NCBI GenBank assembly: GCA_964023275.1
Contig: OZ029918.1
Coordinates: forward strand, 17,960,361 to 18,024,360
Direction of reading: 5' to 3'
Source: Norana najaformis
Lineage: Eukaryota > Annelida > Clitellata > Crassiclitellata > Hormogastridae
Length of the DNA stretch: 64,000 bases
Positions 20,003 to 29,940 of the stretch are shown one piece after another. The number at the start of each line of letters is the position of its first letter. Position 1 is the stretch's first letter. The translations under genes and the position numbers were made by a program. The notes under the pieces were generated by a model. It was not told the origin of the DNA. It was given only the letters and a program-made list of their open reading frames with translations, and did not search any database.

Positions 20003-21552
20003 TGTAGACTGAATCTATGTATATATTCTCGTCATGTGTAGCAATTTTAATTGAATTTACTGTATGTATTTTGGACGCATCTGCGTGTGTATTAGTATAA
20101 GATTTCGAGTTGACTTACGTGATTACTTACTTAAAAGTTCGGATTTAGTCGCTTTTACTAATAAAAATAGCGTGGCCAGCACAGATGATAAAAATCTGTT
20201 AAGTTTGAGGAAAATAAGATGATTGTTTGAACTTATTTTATGGGCAATCAACATGGATGTCAATGGATTAATTTGATCACAATTTGCCATAGTTTGTAAG
20301 TCAATTCTGACTACGTTTTCGAACTGATGCTTGGATTGCCAACCAATCACGAATTTACGGTGTTGGATTTTTGACCAATGGCGTCGTATCTCTGCACAAA
20401 GTCGTTAGCCAATGAGGTGGCGCCGTAGCCATGACTCCTTATCGTGAGTAACGAAGCAGACGAATCTTTGATAGGAGATAAAGGAATCAACACAGAAAGA
20501 ACGGTAGAAATGGCAGACGACAATCTCGGCCAATCGCGAGGTGACAGCAATGCCGAATCTTTAATACGAAAACCGTTGTAGAGAGTCAGTTCACGGCTGG
20601 ATGTTGGACGGGAAAGGTCCTTGTCGCAATCTAGTGTAACTCCGAGAAAAGTTAGTCAGTTTTGGACTATTGTTGAGTCGAACTGCGGTCTCGTTTTATG
20701 GGCTGATGATAGCTCATGTTACAGGTGATCAGTCTGTGTTTTATGGTGAAAGGACATAGTTTATGTCGAGAAACTAGTCTGACAATCTTGGATTTAGTCC
20801 ATGAAACAGTGAAAATTCGGACTTATCTATGTAAGCTAATAGTCAGTAAAGATGCATATCTTTGACTGCACCATATAACGGTATATCATCGAGGAGTCGC
20901 ACCTTTGGACGATTATGAACATGTTGCATGATGACAAAGATTCCTTTCCTTGGTCTGCAAGGAGCAAGGTGCAAGTGCCGAATTTGTAAGACAGAGAACC
21001 GTCTGGTCTACGAGATATGTCGACATGCTGAGGGAAGTCGTTCGCTAGAGTCAAGAATTGGTGAGTGACAATTTGTCCCATCTTCGTGGAGACATAAAGA
21101 CAGAGGTCACAAAGTAAAACAATTAACAGACTTCTTCAAAGAGTCAAGATACGTGGGATAAAAATGGCCTTCAAATCCTGTGGGTGGTTAGAACTATAGG
21201 TATAGGATTTGTTAAGAAGCTGGCCTTAATTAAGGAATAATTAAGACTTTGATATTGCAATATATTGATTGATTTTCAACAAGTGACTTTGGTTACTTTA
21301 TTCAGTCAGATGTCATTGTACATAATGGTTGTGGAAACAACGAGCCATTGTATCATCATTACAATTTCCACAAGATATTACACGCTGACTTAAGTCAGAC
21401 CTATATTTATCATATTAGGTGACTAACCTCGAGTAGTGTGTATATCTCCTTACTTGTCTAGCAAGCAAGCAAGGACCAGCATGTAATGTAAAGTGACTGT
21501 AACAGATAGTCATACGAATACCTAGACATGAGAGAGTAAGATAGGGGTTACA
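20003..21552 (+). mobile_element. Solo LTR related to the 46-61 kb element, TSD GTAAC
   Basis: A 1550-bp LTR beginning TGTAGACTGAATCTATG and ending AGGGGTTACA, with perfect 5-bp duplications GTAAC at 19998-20002 and 21553-21557. It aligns along its length, with many substitutions, to the 1529-bp LTRs at 46110, 53013 and 59916. It is therefore an older or different subfamily member reduced to a solo LTR. A cluster of CCAAT boxes is conserved (20343, 20375, 20409). Confidence 0.9.
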
Positions 21553-21800
21553 GTAACAACTTACATACATGCAAGTCACACTGTCAATCACTTAACACAT
21601 TGGCTGCGTGCCAATTTTTTTTCTAGGCACGGCTAATATAGGCCAAGAAACAAAAATTGTGGAAATTTTTATTTATTCTTTGTTGACATCCTTTTGTTCA
21701 AAGAATCAAAAATAACTGTTCCTTTTATGTGTTTATCTTACTGTTTCACTGAAGGTCATCTAGAAATCACGTTCAATGTGATACTTTTTGAAACATAGTA

Positions 21801-22088
21801 CTATACATGGTGTACTACTATGTTATATGTAGTACTAGGCTCTGGGGGGCAAGTTTCACAAAAATAATGAGTTTCTTTGCGCTCTCTATGCTTGCTACAA
21901 GCAACACACTTCCTACAAGGTCCTGCTTCGGTTGCAGTTGCTTGGATAACATACAGATAGTGCTGTCCACTGAGTCTGAATAGGTCCGAAGCCTTGTGAT
22001 GCTTGAAGGCCGTTGATGGTGTGGCTCTCTGGTCGATCTTGGCTTCACAGCCGAGACCAAGTAATATTCTGGCGCCTAGTTCCTCCAA
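21801..22088 (-). pseudogene. piggyBac transposase C-terminal cysteine-rich domain
   Basis: The minus-strand frame ends GPCRKCVACSKHRERKETHY, then FCETCPPEPS. The C-x2-C-x2-C ... C-x2-C pattern (RKCVAC, then CETC), with KETHY between, is the RING-like Cys-rich DNA-binding domain at the end of PGBD4-type piggyBac transposases. The expected last His/Cys ligands after CPP are changed (STTYNIVVHHV). About 95 residues remain out of some 600 typical for the family. Confidence 0.7.
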
Positions 22089-22209
22089 GCTTCTTGTAGA
22101 GAAGTTATGCCCCCGCTACAGCCATGCAAGTCATCTGTAGGACCATCTTTCTGTACCACGTCAATGACTTTCTCAGTGGTGTGTAACAAGACTGAAAATT
22201 AGTGCATAA

Positions 22210-22630
22210 ATGGTCCATTCAGTCTTTGGTATATATGCAGTATAAGTGGCTATAGACTAGAGAGTGTCCAAAATAATCGTATATGCATTCGGTAGGTGGC
22301 AGCACTTGTCCAGTAGTTCTGCTAAGCGGCAGGAAATAGTATGCAATGTCGAACTGCCTATAAATAGTGCAGATACCAGAGGGACGTGTATACACGTCCG
22401 TAAGGCTAAAAATCAGTTCCTTTGGTCCATTCAGTCTTCAGCACATATGTGATATACCATGCCCTAGAGAGTGTCCAAAATAATCATATATGTATTCAGT
22501 AGGTGACAGAACATGTCCATTATTAATACCAAGCGGCAGGAAATATTACTGGGACGCTGAACTGACTAGAAAAAGTTGATACCTAAGGGACGTGTTTACA
22601 CATCCGTAGCGTCTCAGCTATACAATTGTG
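22210..22630. repeat. About 212-bp tandem duplication in the piggyBac 5' region
   Basis: Two diverged units, each beginning TGGTCCATTCAGTCTT (about 22210 and 22422). Each contains GAGAGTGTCCAAAATAATC and AAGCGGCAGGAAATA, and each ends in a GGGACGTGTxTACACxTCCGTA palindrome. Subterminal repeats are typical binding sites for piggyBac transposases (general knowledge). Confidence 0.7.
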
Positions 22631-22667
22631 CGAGGTGTTAACACGTCGCTTGCGTCCAAAATGTTAA

Positions 22668-23185
22668 GCCTATCTAACCTTACCTAGGCCAGCATTGATT
22701 AGCACATATCAAAATACTATTGCTAATTACCCTTCCTTCATAGGCTGGCAAGTTTCAGGTTCTTTCTTAGGTTAGGCTGTAAATTGCAGATGACATGCCT
22801 TGATGCACTTTTCCCTCGCTTTCCTTATAGATGGCATCTGTTAAAGAATGTCCACAGATACCTAATTCTTGGTGAACTGGTTCTGCTAATTTCTGCTGTT
22901 TCTTTTGCTATTTATACCACAGTTTCGTCAATCGAAAAGTCAACTATGGAGCCAACTAAAATTAACCTTCTCAGTTGCAACACTGCACTCGAATAAGTCC
23001 CTAACTTACAAAGCTCACAGCAGTCTCTGTAGTTAACATCTCACTTTATGACAACCACAGTTCATCGACAAAGATTTCTTTCACAGTTATTCGCTAACTG
23101 CTTTGACTCAATGTCTTAACAAATCATCATATGTCGAATTACAACTGCCTATCTCACAGTTTTTGACCAAAGATCTGGACTGATT
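22668..23185. other. Unassigned DNA
   Basis: No named element. The frame at 22784-22996 has no recognisable family. Confidence 0.35.
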
Positions 23186-23645
23186 GTAACCCCTCTATCT
23201 TTCTCTGTCGTGTCTAGGTATTGGTGACTATTGTTACAGTCACTTACTTACTAAATGGTCCTTACTAGTTTGCTTAGCAAGTAAGTAGATATACACACTA
23301 ATCGGGGTTCAGTCACCTAATAGGATAAATATAGGTTTGACTTAAATTAGCATGTTAGATCTTGTGGAAATTGTAATGATGCTACAATAGCTCATTGTTT
23401 CCACAACCATATTAGACAATGATATATGATTGAATAAAGCAATTCAAAGTCACTTGTTGAATCAATCAATATATTATAATGTCAAAGTCTTAATTAAACC
23501 TTAATTAAGGCCAGCTTCTTAACCAAAGCCTAATCCTATTTCCCTAACCATGCACAACTTTGATGGCCATAGTACTCTTGTTTCTTGACTCAGATGAAGT
23601 CTTTAACTGACTCACTGTATGATCTCAGTCTCTTTATCTCCACAA
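23186..23645 (-). repeat. Fragment of the Gmr1-like LTR family (3' third)
   Basis: On the minus strand this ends with the same terminus (GGGGTTACA, at 23186). It contains landmarks of the LTRs at 46-61 kb, such as GCTGGCCTTAATTAAGG, a run near TTGATTGATT, and the ACTTCATCxGAGTCA segment. Only about 460 bp are present. It meets the LINE segment at 23640. Confidence 0.7.
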
Positions 23646-24050
23646 AGGAATGGATGAAAAGGAGAATCACTACAATGACAAGGAGGCTGAGGTCGTGGAT
23701 GATTTCTGCTACCTCAGTAGCTTAATATCAAAATACAGCAGCTGTGAGAGGGAGATAAAGATGCACAGAGGAAAAGCAAATGCTGCTTTTGGGAGACTTG
23801 AAAAGATATGGAAGAACAGTGGATGCTGTGTGAGGACCAAGATTCGGCTGTATGAAGCCACAGTATTAAGCACATTGCTTAATGGATTGGAAACTTGGCC
23901 AATGACAATGGACACAAGAAAAGACTTGGATGACTGGAGATGTTGTGGTTCGAAGAAGGAAGACTGGCGGTTGACAGAGATGAATAGAGATGTCTGCTTG
24001 ATGTGCAGACCTGCACAGGAAGTACTAAGTAAGTACAGATAGCTGGGATA
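23640..24050 (+). pseudogene. RTE-like LINE, segment 3 of 3 (post-RT domain)
   Basis: The frame reads EVVDDFCYLSSLISKYSSCE, then IKMHRGKANAAFGRLEKIWK, then TKIRLYEATVLSTLLNGLET, the region after the RT core in RTE-like proteins. Position and style fit a continuation of the LINE broken at about 19834. The join is not exact, so this could also be a second copy of the same family. Confidence 0.6.
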
Positions 24051-24137
24051 AGGTAAGTCTTCAAGTTGTTTGTGATGCAAAATAAGAGAAAAAGTCCTGG
24101 TGGGATTGAGCATTAATGGAATGCATAAGTCAGAAAG

Positions 24138-24509
24138 TCAGCTCAATGCTAGACCAAAAATGCTTTGTATACAAGAACACCAACTTGAAAATGCATCCAA
24201 ACTAGAAAAGATAACCAATGTAAGTGTAAAGACTAATTCTGTAACTGGAGACTTTGAAGGAAGCTGGAGCACAAATCTAGCAGCTGCGTACAGCATCAAC
24301 TGTAATGAATCATAAAGGCAATGAAGAAGAGACTGGAGTATTGAATTGCAACAGTCCAGGCATAACAGGATGAATGAATAGTTAAAGGCATGGGCAGCAT
24401 CGTGAATTAAAGATCGACAAATGGGTCGAAGTTTGTTCAGGCAAAAGTAATAAGATTGTGGTACATTGGCAGCACGATATTCCAATGACAACCTGGAATC
24501 AAAAGTCAC
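24138..24509 (-). pseudogene. CR1-type LINE C-terminal fragment
   Basis: The minus-strand frame shows YFCLNKLRPICRSLIHDAAH, then LDCCNSILQSL, then LMLYAAARFVLQLPSKSPVT, the CR1/L2 C-terminal domain pattern (xLRxIRxxL ... DYCNSxL ... NAAARL). Isolated fragment. Confidence 0.6.
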
Positions 24510-24950
24510 ACCTCGGTCACGAATTTAATTAATGAACATAATAGAGTGTTAAAATGTTGAATTTTGAACAGGAAGCAAAAAAAGCAAAAAATATAAGCAG
24601 AAGAAACATATGGATTGATATGATTTATGGATTAAATTATATAAAAATTGGGCATACAGAGTGAGTTATTTTAAAATAAAATACCTCTTGGAAATAAATT
24701 TAGAACATACTGAGGAATGTGGTAACTTATTTATACTCATTTTGGGATCAAGATGGGATCACAAAACTTGGGCATTAAAAGAGATTACATTATTAGAACC
24801 AATAAATACCCCACTTTGGTTTAGCCTAGATTACCATTAACCCTGCATTATGCATGGAAATTGGTTTTACTTGGCAGCCACCATGGATTGTAATGTAACA
24901 ACAACAATTTATACAGGATTTATAGTATCGTTAGTAGAGAAGACTTCTAG
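24510..24950. other. Unassigned AT-rich DNA
   Basis: No supported coding region or terminus. Confidence 0.4.
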
Positions 24951-24954
24951 GAGG

Positions 24955-25298
24955 CTTTACAGTGTCAGTTGTCCACACAAGTACAGAGTTATATAACAAG
25001 ATAGAATTTCAGTTGTCTTTTGATAGCATGAACACTTTTGGCCTCCTGAGTAGATGCCAGAAGGCTACTTCATACACATGGGCCAGTGATCCGAAGGACC
25101 AATCACTCATTTTAGTCTTAGTTGCTGTCACAAATACATCAGCAGATTTGGACGATCACAGCTGCGTAGATTAAGGTTATCAGATAGTAGCTTTGTGAGG
25201 TCTGCGACATAGCATGGTGCACGGTTATGGAGATACTTGTATACAAGAAGGCAAAGTTTGACCCAGATGTGCTTGCCAATAATGAGGCAAGGATACAG
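24955..25298 (-). pseudogene. CR1-type LINE C-terminal fragment
   Basis: On the minus strand VKLCLLVYKYLHNRAPCYVA, then LTKLLSDNLNLRS, corresponds to the FKxxLLVYKxLHxxAPxYLxDLL stretch near the end of CR1 ORF2. Interrupted by stops upstream and downstream. Confidence 0.55.
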
Positions 25299-25575
25299 TC
25301 TAATAGGTGTGTTGATTTTCAATTTCTTGTTGTGTTTTACATAAATTTTGTCACTTCAATGGTTAAATTTTCATTTCTGATCTTAAAATTTATATTTTCT
25401 GACCAGTTTGTCTCTTTTTTCACTATTTCAGATAAGTTTAAATTATTTATTTCTTTGTATCAATTTTCACACTTAGTGCATGGACATCGGCTGACCTGTT
25501 TCATGTTTCATGACCTGGATGGGCACAGAAAGATCCCAACAATAATTTTATGATTTTTAGGTCCGTGTGGTATGC
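25299..25575 (+). repeat. 5' end of the 2A-family CR1 LINE
   Basis: Non-coding sequence that matches 37965-38250 with many small changes, including ATTTCAGATAAGTTTAAATT against CTTGTCAGATAAGTTTTAAT, then GGACATCG and TTTCTAGGTCC. The other copy continues into the 2A-bearing ORF; this copy stops near 25575. Confidence 0.6.
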
Positions 25576-25754
25576 ACAATTGACCTACTTCACTTCACCT
25601 CCTTTAATAAGTTTAATCTGATAAAGGGCTACAATCTGCTCTATAATATTGTATGCACCAGGACTGGGTGAGTGATACAGACAATGATCATTTGCTGCAG
25701 TTCACAAAAATCCAAGTACCTACCCTACCATATTCATGTGACCCTTCTCGCTCT

Positions 25755-26945
25755 CTTTGATATTAGTGCTGCTTTCGACACTGTCGATCACAATATTCTC
25801 CTGAAGTGCCTTGAGAGGTCATTCGGCATCTGTGGCCCTGTTCTTTCATAGTTCTCATTTTCTATCTGGCCACTCTCAATCTGTCGTTTTTGGCTCTACA
25901 CGCTTCAGGTGGTCCCTGGTAACAATGGGTCTTCCACAGGGCTCAGTCTTGGCTCCTCTCCTTTTCATTCTCTACATCTGACCTGATCTCATCCTGTCCT
26001 CAATGGGGTGGTGTCCCACCAATATGCTGACGACACCCAGGCTTACACTGATGGCCCGGCCACTGAGGCGGTCTCACTGGTTCAGAGAGTACTTGAGGTA
26101 TCGGTGACTCTTGAGGTTTGGCTGAAATCTAATCGCCTTTGCCTAAATCCTAACAAGACCCAATTTATCTGGCTTGGCAGTTCTGTCCAACAATCTTTCA
26201 AAGATTGATAAGATGAGCTTATCTTTATCTTTCCCCAATGTCTCCTTTTCCTCTTCAGTATGCAACCTGGGAGTGACTCTGGACCAAGAGCTCACACTGC
26301 GGAAGCACATAAAGAACGTCTGTCGCTCTTGCTTTTACCATCTACGGCAAATTTGCACCATACGATGCTCCATCACGACCCAATCCACAACTACCCTGGT
26401 CCATGCATTCATCTGCTCGAGAACTGATTTTGGCAATGCTGCCCTCATAGGCCTAGGATCCTTTTACACTGCACAACTCCAGTCTGTCTTGAATGCTGCG
26501 GCTCGCCTGATTGGTGGCATTCCTAAGTTTGGCCACATTTCTTCATTTATGCTGGAACAACTGCATTGACTCCCAATACAGGAGCACATTCTCTTCAAAA
26601 TCTTGACCCTCGTGCTGAACTATCTTGTTGGCTGTGCTCCACTTTATCTAAGGGAGCTCTGCATCCCCCTCTCTTCTATTCCTGGCTGCAGACCACTGCG
26701 TTCGTCAGTTCAGGGCAATCTCTCCATCCCTCTAGCTCAAACTGCCACTGATCAGCATCTTTCCCTTTGCTATTGCTGGCCCTGCCTCTTGGAATGACCT
26801 ACAGGAGCTTCTCTCCCTCTCCCTCTTCTGTAAGCGCTTGAAGACCATATTATTCCCCAGTTCTGGGACGACGGGCCAGGAGCGCCTCTGATGAGGCTAC
26901 CTTGAAGCGTTGCTTTACAGTTTTACGATTACAATACTCACTATT
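25755..26945 (+). pseudogene. CR1/L2-type LINE, family 1 (plus-strand copy)
   Basis: The frames show ISAAFDTVDHNILLKCLERS, then a shifted GLPQGSVLAP, then YADDTQAYTDG (from about 26020), then LSFPNVSFSSSVCNLGVTL and LNAAARLIGGIPKFG. The order and wording match the 866-residue protein at 365-2965, with several frameshifts. The 3' end near 26930 (GCTTTACAGTTTTACGATTA) is a mutated form of that family's end. 5'-truncated within the reverse transcriptase. Confidence 0.75.
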
Positions 26946-26954
26946 GAGTAACAT

Positions 26955-27200
26955 TTGGGCTCAAATTTGTCAAATGATGACTGTCTCATTTATAAGATTT
27001 TAACTTCCAAAAAATATAATAGTTTTCAAAGCATTTCCAATCAAATATTAAACTTAGGTTCATTATATTATATTTAATCTATCTTACCTAAGGACAGCAA
27101 TTAACTAGACTATAGAAATGTGAGTTAATTATACATCCCTCCCCGATGAATGTAAATTTTCTCCGATTTCGGCTTCAGCCCTTTAGGCATTGGATGTCTC
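26955..27200 (+). repeat. Fragment of LTR family X
   Basis: The stretch CTTACCTAAGGACAGCAATT and the following CCCTCCCCGATGAATGTAAA align with the LTR part at 15718-15840 (CTTATCTAAGGCCAACTATT). Neither LTR end is preserved. Confidence 0.4.
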
Positions 27201-27204
27201 TAAT

Positions 27205-27965
27205 ATCCCTATTGCAGTCTGGATACCAAAAATTTAATTAAACAGAATTTCCCCTTCTTGCTGTTCATAATGACATGACGTGTCAAGGGTAGGGTGACAG
27301 CACTTATTCTTCTTGATTTAGCTGCTGCTTTTGATACTGTGGGTCATTTTTATCTTTTGCATCATCTCCAGCATGGGTTTGGAGTTTCTGGTCCTGTCCT
27401 GCACTGGTTTGCTATGCACTCAGTCTGTATATTTGAATGGTAATTATTTGTCTGGTGCCTTGTTGACATTGTTACAGTCGAGGGTTTTGATCAGTGACAT
27501 AACAATAAAAAAGACAGTAGCAACGGGAAAGTGAAGAGTTTTAGATGGACCTCAGAAAGGGGGAGGTTTTGTTGTTGTGTTGAGAAGTTCAGTTGTGAAA
27601 AGAGTCAAGTCACTTTGAGATTGATGTTTTATTAAAGTTAAAAGAAATTGAACTGGTATTTGACATAACAACATGATATCCAGCTTGGTTCTGTGCTTGA
27701 ATCTGTTATGTTTAAACTATACACCACACCGTTAGGTACGGCACTTAATTATCATTCACTAGGATATCAGATCTAAGAGGCTGATGCTCAAATTTACATT
27801 TTGATCGAAGGTTTTTCTTATATCTCAACTATGCAGCTGTTGTCCATTGCCTTTGAAGAGGTGCAGTTTTGGATGGTGGCTAAAAAATGCCTCATTAACC
27901 CTTGGAAAACTGAATATTTGCTACTGGGCATTCCACAGCAACTTAAGAAGTTTCAGTGTTATTTC
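27205..27965 (+). pseudogene. CR1-type LINE RT fragment (2A family), interrupted
   Basis: Decayed frames show FPLLAVHNDMTC, then LAAAFDTVGH in a shifted frame, then SVYLNGNYLSGAL. After a short insert come QLGSVLESVMFKLYTTPLGT, LINPWKTEYLLLGIPQQLKK and related RT motifs. The first part matches the wording of the 2A-family copy near 40200 (SALLAVHNDIMC). An insert of about 170 bp sits at about 27505-27660 between copies of TGACATAACAA. Confidence 0.6.
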
Positions 27966-28150
27966 TGCATTTATTAGGCGCCACTATATAATGACTTAGC
28001 ATCAATCGATGGCGCCGAACAATTGTGAGTTAAGGACTTGCTCAAGGTCCCCCCTACACAGTAACCGTCTCGGAGGAGGCTTGAACTCGTACTCTCCGCG
28101 TTACAAACCAAGCACTCTATCCAACAGGCTACAGTGCCCCAGTGGCTTAA
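27966..28150 (-). mobile_element. tRNA-derived SINE
   Basis: On the minus strand the head begins near 28150 with GGGGCACTGTAGCCTGTTGG. An A-box-like TAGCCTGTTGG (about 28121-28131) is followed 34 bp later by a B-box-like GAGTTCAAGCC (28078-28088), the internal RNA polymerase III promoter arrangement. The downstream body contains GACCTTGAGCAAGTCCTTAA, very like the conserved tail segment shared by many SINEs and L2-type LINEs. The end is near GGCGCCTAATAAATG. It does not fold as a functional tRNA, so it is not annotated as one. Confidence 0.6.
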
Positions 28151-28384
28151 ATCTTTCAAACTGGGTGACACACACTGGTTGGATTGGCTGTGGTTTGTGA
28201 TTGGCTGTTGTTTTTGGTTCTACTATGCCTCTCACCAACTAAGTAACTGGTATTTGTAAGTTGTCATACATGCATATTCACTGAGAAGCCCGTTGGGGAC
28301 ATGTGATTATTTTCATTTATCTAGTGTGCACTAGATAATATCTGGTGTGCGCTAGATAGCTAAAAATAAAATCTATGTAGTAAG
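28151..28384. other. Unassigned DNA
   Basis: Contains a duplicated palindrome-like 21-bp unit (ATCTAGTGTGCACTAGAT, then ATCTGGTGTGCGCTAGAT) near 28318-28357. No gene recognised. Confidence 0.4.
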
Positions 28385-28399
28385 GTGGACGTGAAGACA

Positions 28400-29745
28400 A
28401 GTGATGAGCTGCGATTGTTATTAACAAGTGTTTATATTAGTAATTTTAACTATCGAGGAATTAGTCTGCTAAGCATTCCGGGAAAAGTGTACACACGGAT
28501 ACTGCAGCAGCGTCTGAGGAGGTATGTCGAGGAGGTGGTGGCTGAGGAACAGGCGGGATTCAGGGCTGGAAGAGGCACAATAGACCAATTATTCATAATC
28601 CGGCAGCTGGCAGAGAAATATCATGGAAGAAACAGAACATTGTAAAACAACTTCGTCGACTTCAGACAGGCATTCGACAGCATGTGGCAACAAGGCCTGT
28701 GGCAGGTGCTGAGAAACTATGGAATTCCAGAAGAACTAGTGGTACAGTTAGAGAATCTTTACAGCAAGTCGATGAGTGCAATCAGTGGATGGAGAATTGA
28801 CAGAGTGGTTTAAGGTCACGGTAGGTGTAAGACAAGGGTGTGGCCTGTCACCAAATCTGTTCAACCTACTTCTGGAGGCAGTGATGAGCTTGGCACTGAG
28901 GTCTGCTGAGGCCGGGGTCGCAGTGAACGGACAATTGCTGAACAACTTGCGTTTTGCTGATGATGTGGACTCGACTGTGGAGTCGCCAGAGCATATACAG
29001 GAGCTGACACACAGGATTCATGATGCCAGTAAACGATTTGGGCTTAAAATAAATGTGCAGAAAACCAAAACAATGACCATTGGAAAACAACACAAGGAGC
29101 TGAGGGTGAAATAGATAACGAAGAGCTGGAACAGGTTACAGAGTTCGTGTACTTGGGAGGATTAATAACAGAAGATGGCCAATGTACAAAAGATATAAAA
29201 CGGAGGATTAGTCTGGCATTGGCAGTGTTTGGTAGATTGAGCAAAATGTGGAAAACACACAGCATATCAGCAAAGACAAAGATAAAACTGTATGAGGCAC
29301 TTGTCATCTCTGTGCTGCTGTATGGATCAGAGTGCTGGTGCATACGGAAGGAGGATGAAAGGAGACAACTGGTGGCAGAAATGAGCTGGCTAAGAAGAAT
29401 ACTGGGCAGAAGCAGACGTGATAAGATCCGCAATGAGGTGACCTGCAGGGAGCTGGGACAGGAAAAGACATTGGTGGACAGGATTAGAGAAAGAAGACTG
29501 ACTTGGTTTGGGCACATAACGAGGATGGACAGCGGAAGACTACCACTCTATGGCCATGTGGAGGGAACACGAAGTCGAGGAAGGCAGACAAAGACATGGA
29601 TGGACAGTGTGAAGGAAGATCTGGAAATCAAGGGATTGGACATGAGAACGGCCATTCATACAATCAAGGATAGAACAAAGTGGAGGCGTCTTGTTCAGAC
29701 CTCATCATCGGCACACGCCTGAGAAAAAGAAGAAAGAAGAAGATA
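28400..29745 (+). pseudogene. RTE-like LINE, 5'-truncated, largely open in two frames
   Basis: Reverse transcriptase motifs appear in order: NYRGISLLSIPGKVYTRILQ, then AEEQAGFRAGRGTIDQLF, then FVDFRQAFDS after a stop at about 28645. Next come GVRQGCGLSPNLFNLLLEAV and LRFADDVDSTVES in the frame 28776-29114. From 29147 to 29722 a clean 191-codon frame carries the post-RT domain: VYLGGLITEDGQ, then LLYGSECWC, then RILGRSR, then RLTWFGHITRMD. The 3' end is AAGAAGAAGATATTAGTTAT, similar to the tail of the LINE at 40820 (-). The element has one internal stop and one frameshift and lacks its endonuclease. Clade within the RTE-like/AP-endonuclease group not decided. Confidence 0.75.
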
Positions 29746-29779
29746 TTAGTTATTTAAACATGACGGTTAATACATACTA

Positions 29780-29940
29780 ATGGACAGCAGAAGTGCTTTG
29801 ATAAAATGCAGTCATTTTATCTGTACACATTTCGGTTATATCGTGAAGTACACGGATATTTTGGCAGCATTGTCTATGCATCATGGAATAAGTATTAGCC
29901 TGCAGCATCTAAAGTGTGTTTTAAGGCCCCTTAACTGTAG
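29780..29940 (+). pseudogene. Integrase-core transposon gene, N-terminal helix-turn-helix part
   Basis: The frame reads FGYIVKYTDILAALSMHHGI, then SISLQHLKCVLRPLNC. This resembles the N-terminal helix-turn-helix domain (GxxYxxIxxxLxxxHGIxISxxxLKRxLRxLxL) of a widespread animal family usually labelled integrase core domain protein, probably an IS3-like DNA transposon. It stops at 29940 where an RTE LINE is inserted. The frame resumes in register at 33258, after the second AACTGTAG copy, with RQCLESD and IVSFIEQQMA. Confidence 0.6.

Larger units (their letters stand above)
21596..22663 (-). mobile_element. piggyBac-type transposon, deletion derivative, TTAA target
   Basis: Flanked by TTAA at 21592-21595 and 22664-22667. 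The left end reads CACATTGGCTGCGTGCC and the right end, inverted, CATTTTGGACGCAAGCG: imperfect terminal inverted repeats. The minus-strand frame at 22088-21801 is the C-terminal part of a piggyBac transposase (see next entry). The right part (22210-22630) has a roughly 212-bp tandem duplication and subterminal GACGTGTATACACGTC-type palindromes. The catalytic domain is absent, so it depends on a helper element. Confidence 0.75.

Noticed and set aside
22784-22996. Small membrane protein gene (70 codons with one hydrophobic stretch)
   Set aside because: No homology recognised, no splice or promoter context, and it lies between transposon remnants.
27966-28150. Possible functional tRNA gene
   Set aside because: A- and B-box-like motifs are present, but no acceptor stem, anticodon arm or standard T-loop can be drawn, and a SINE-type tail follows.
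28318-28357. Duplicated palindrome as a regulatory operator
   Set aside because: The palindromes are imperfect and short, with no gene start or second copy elsewhere to support function.
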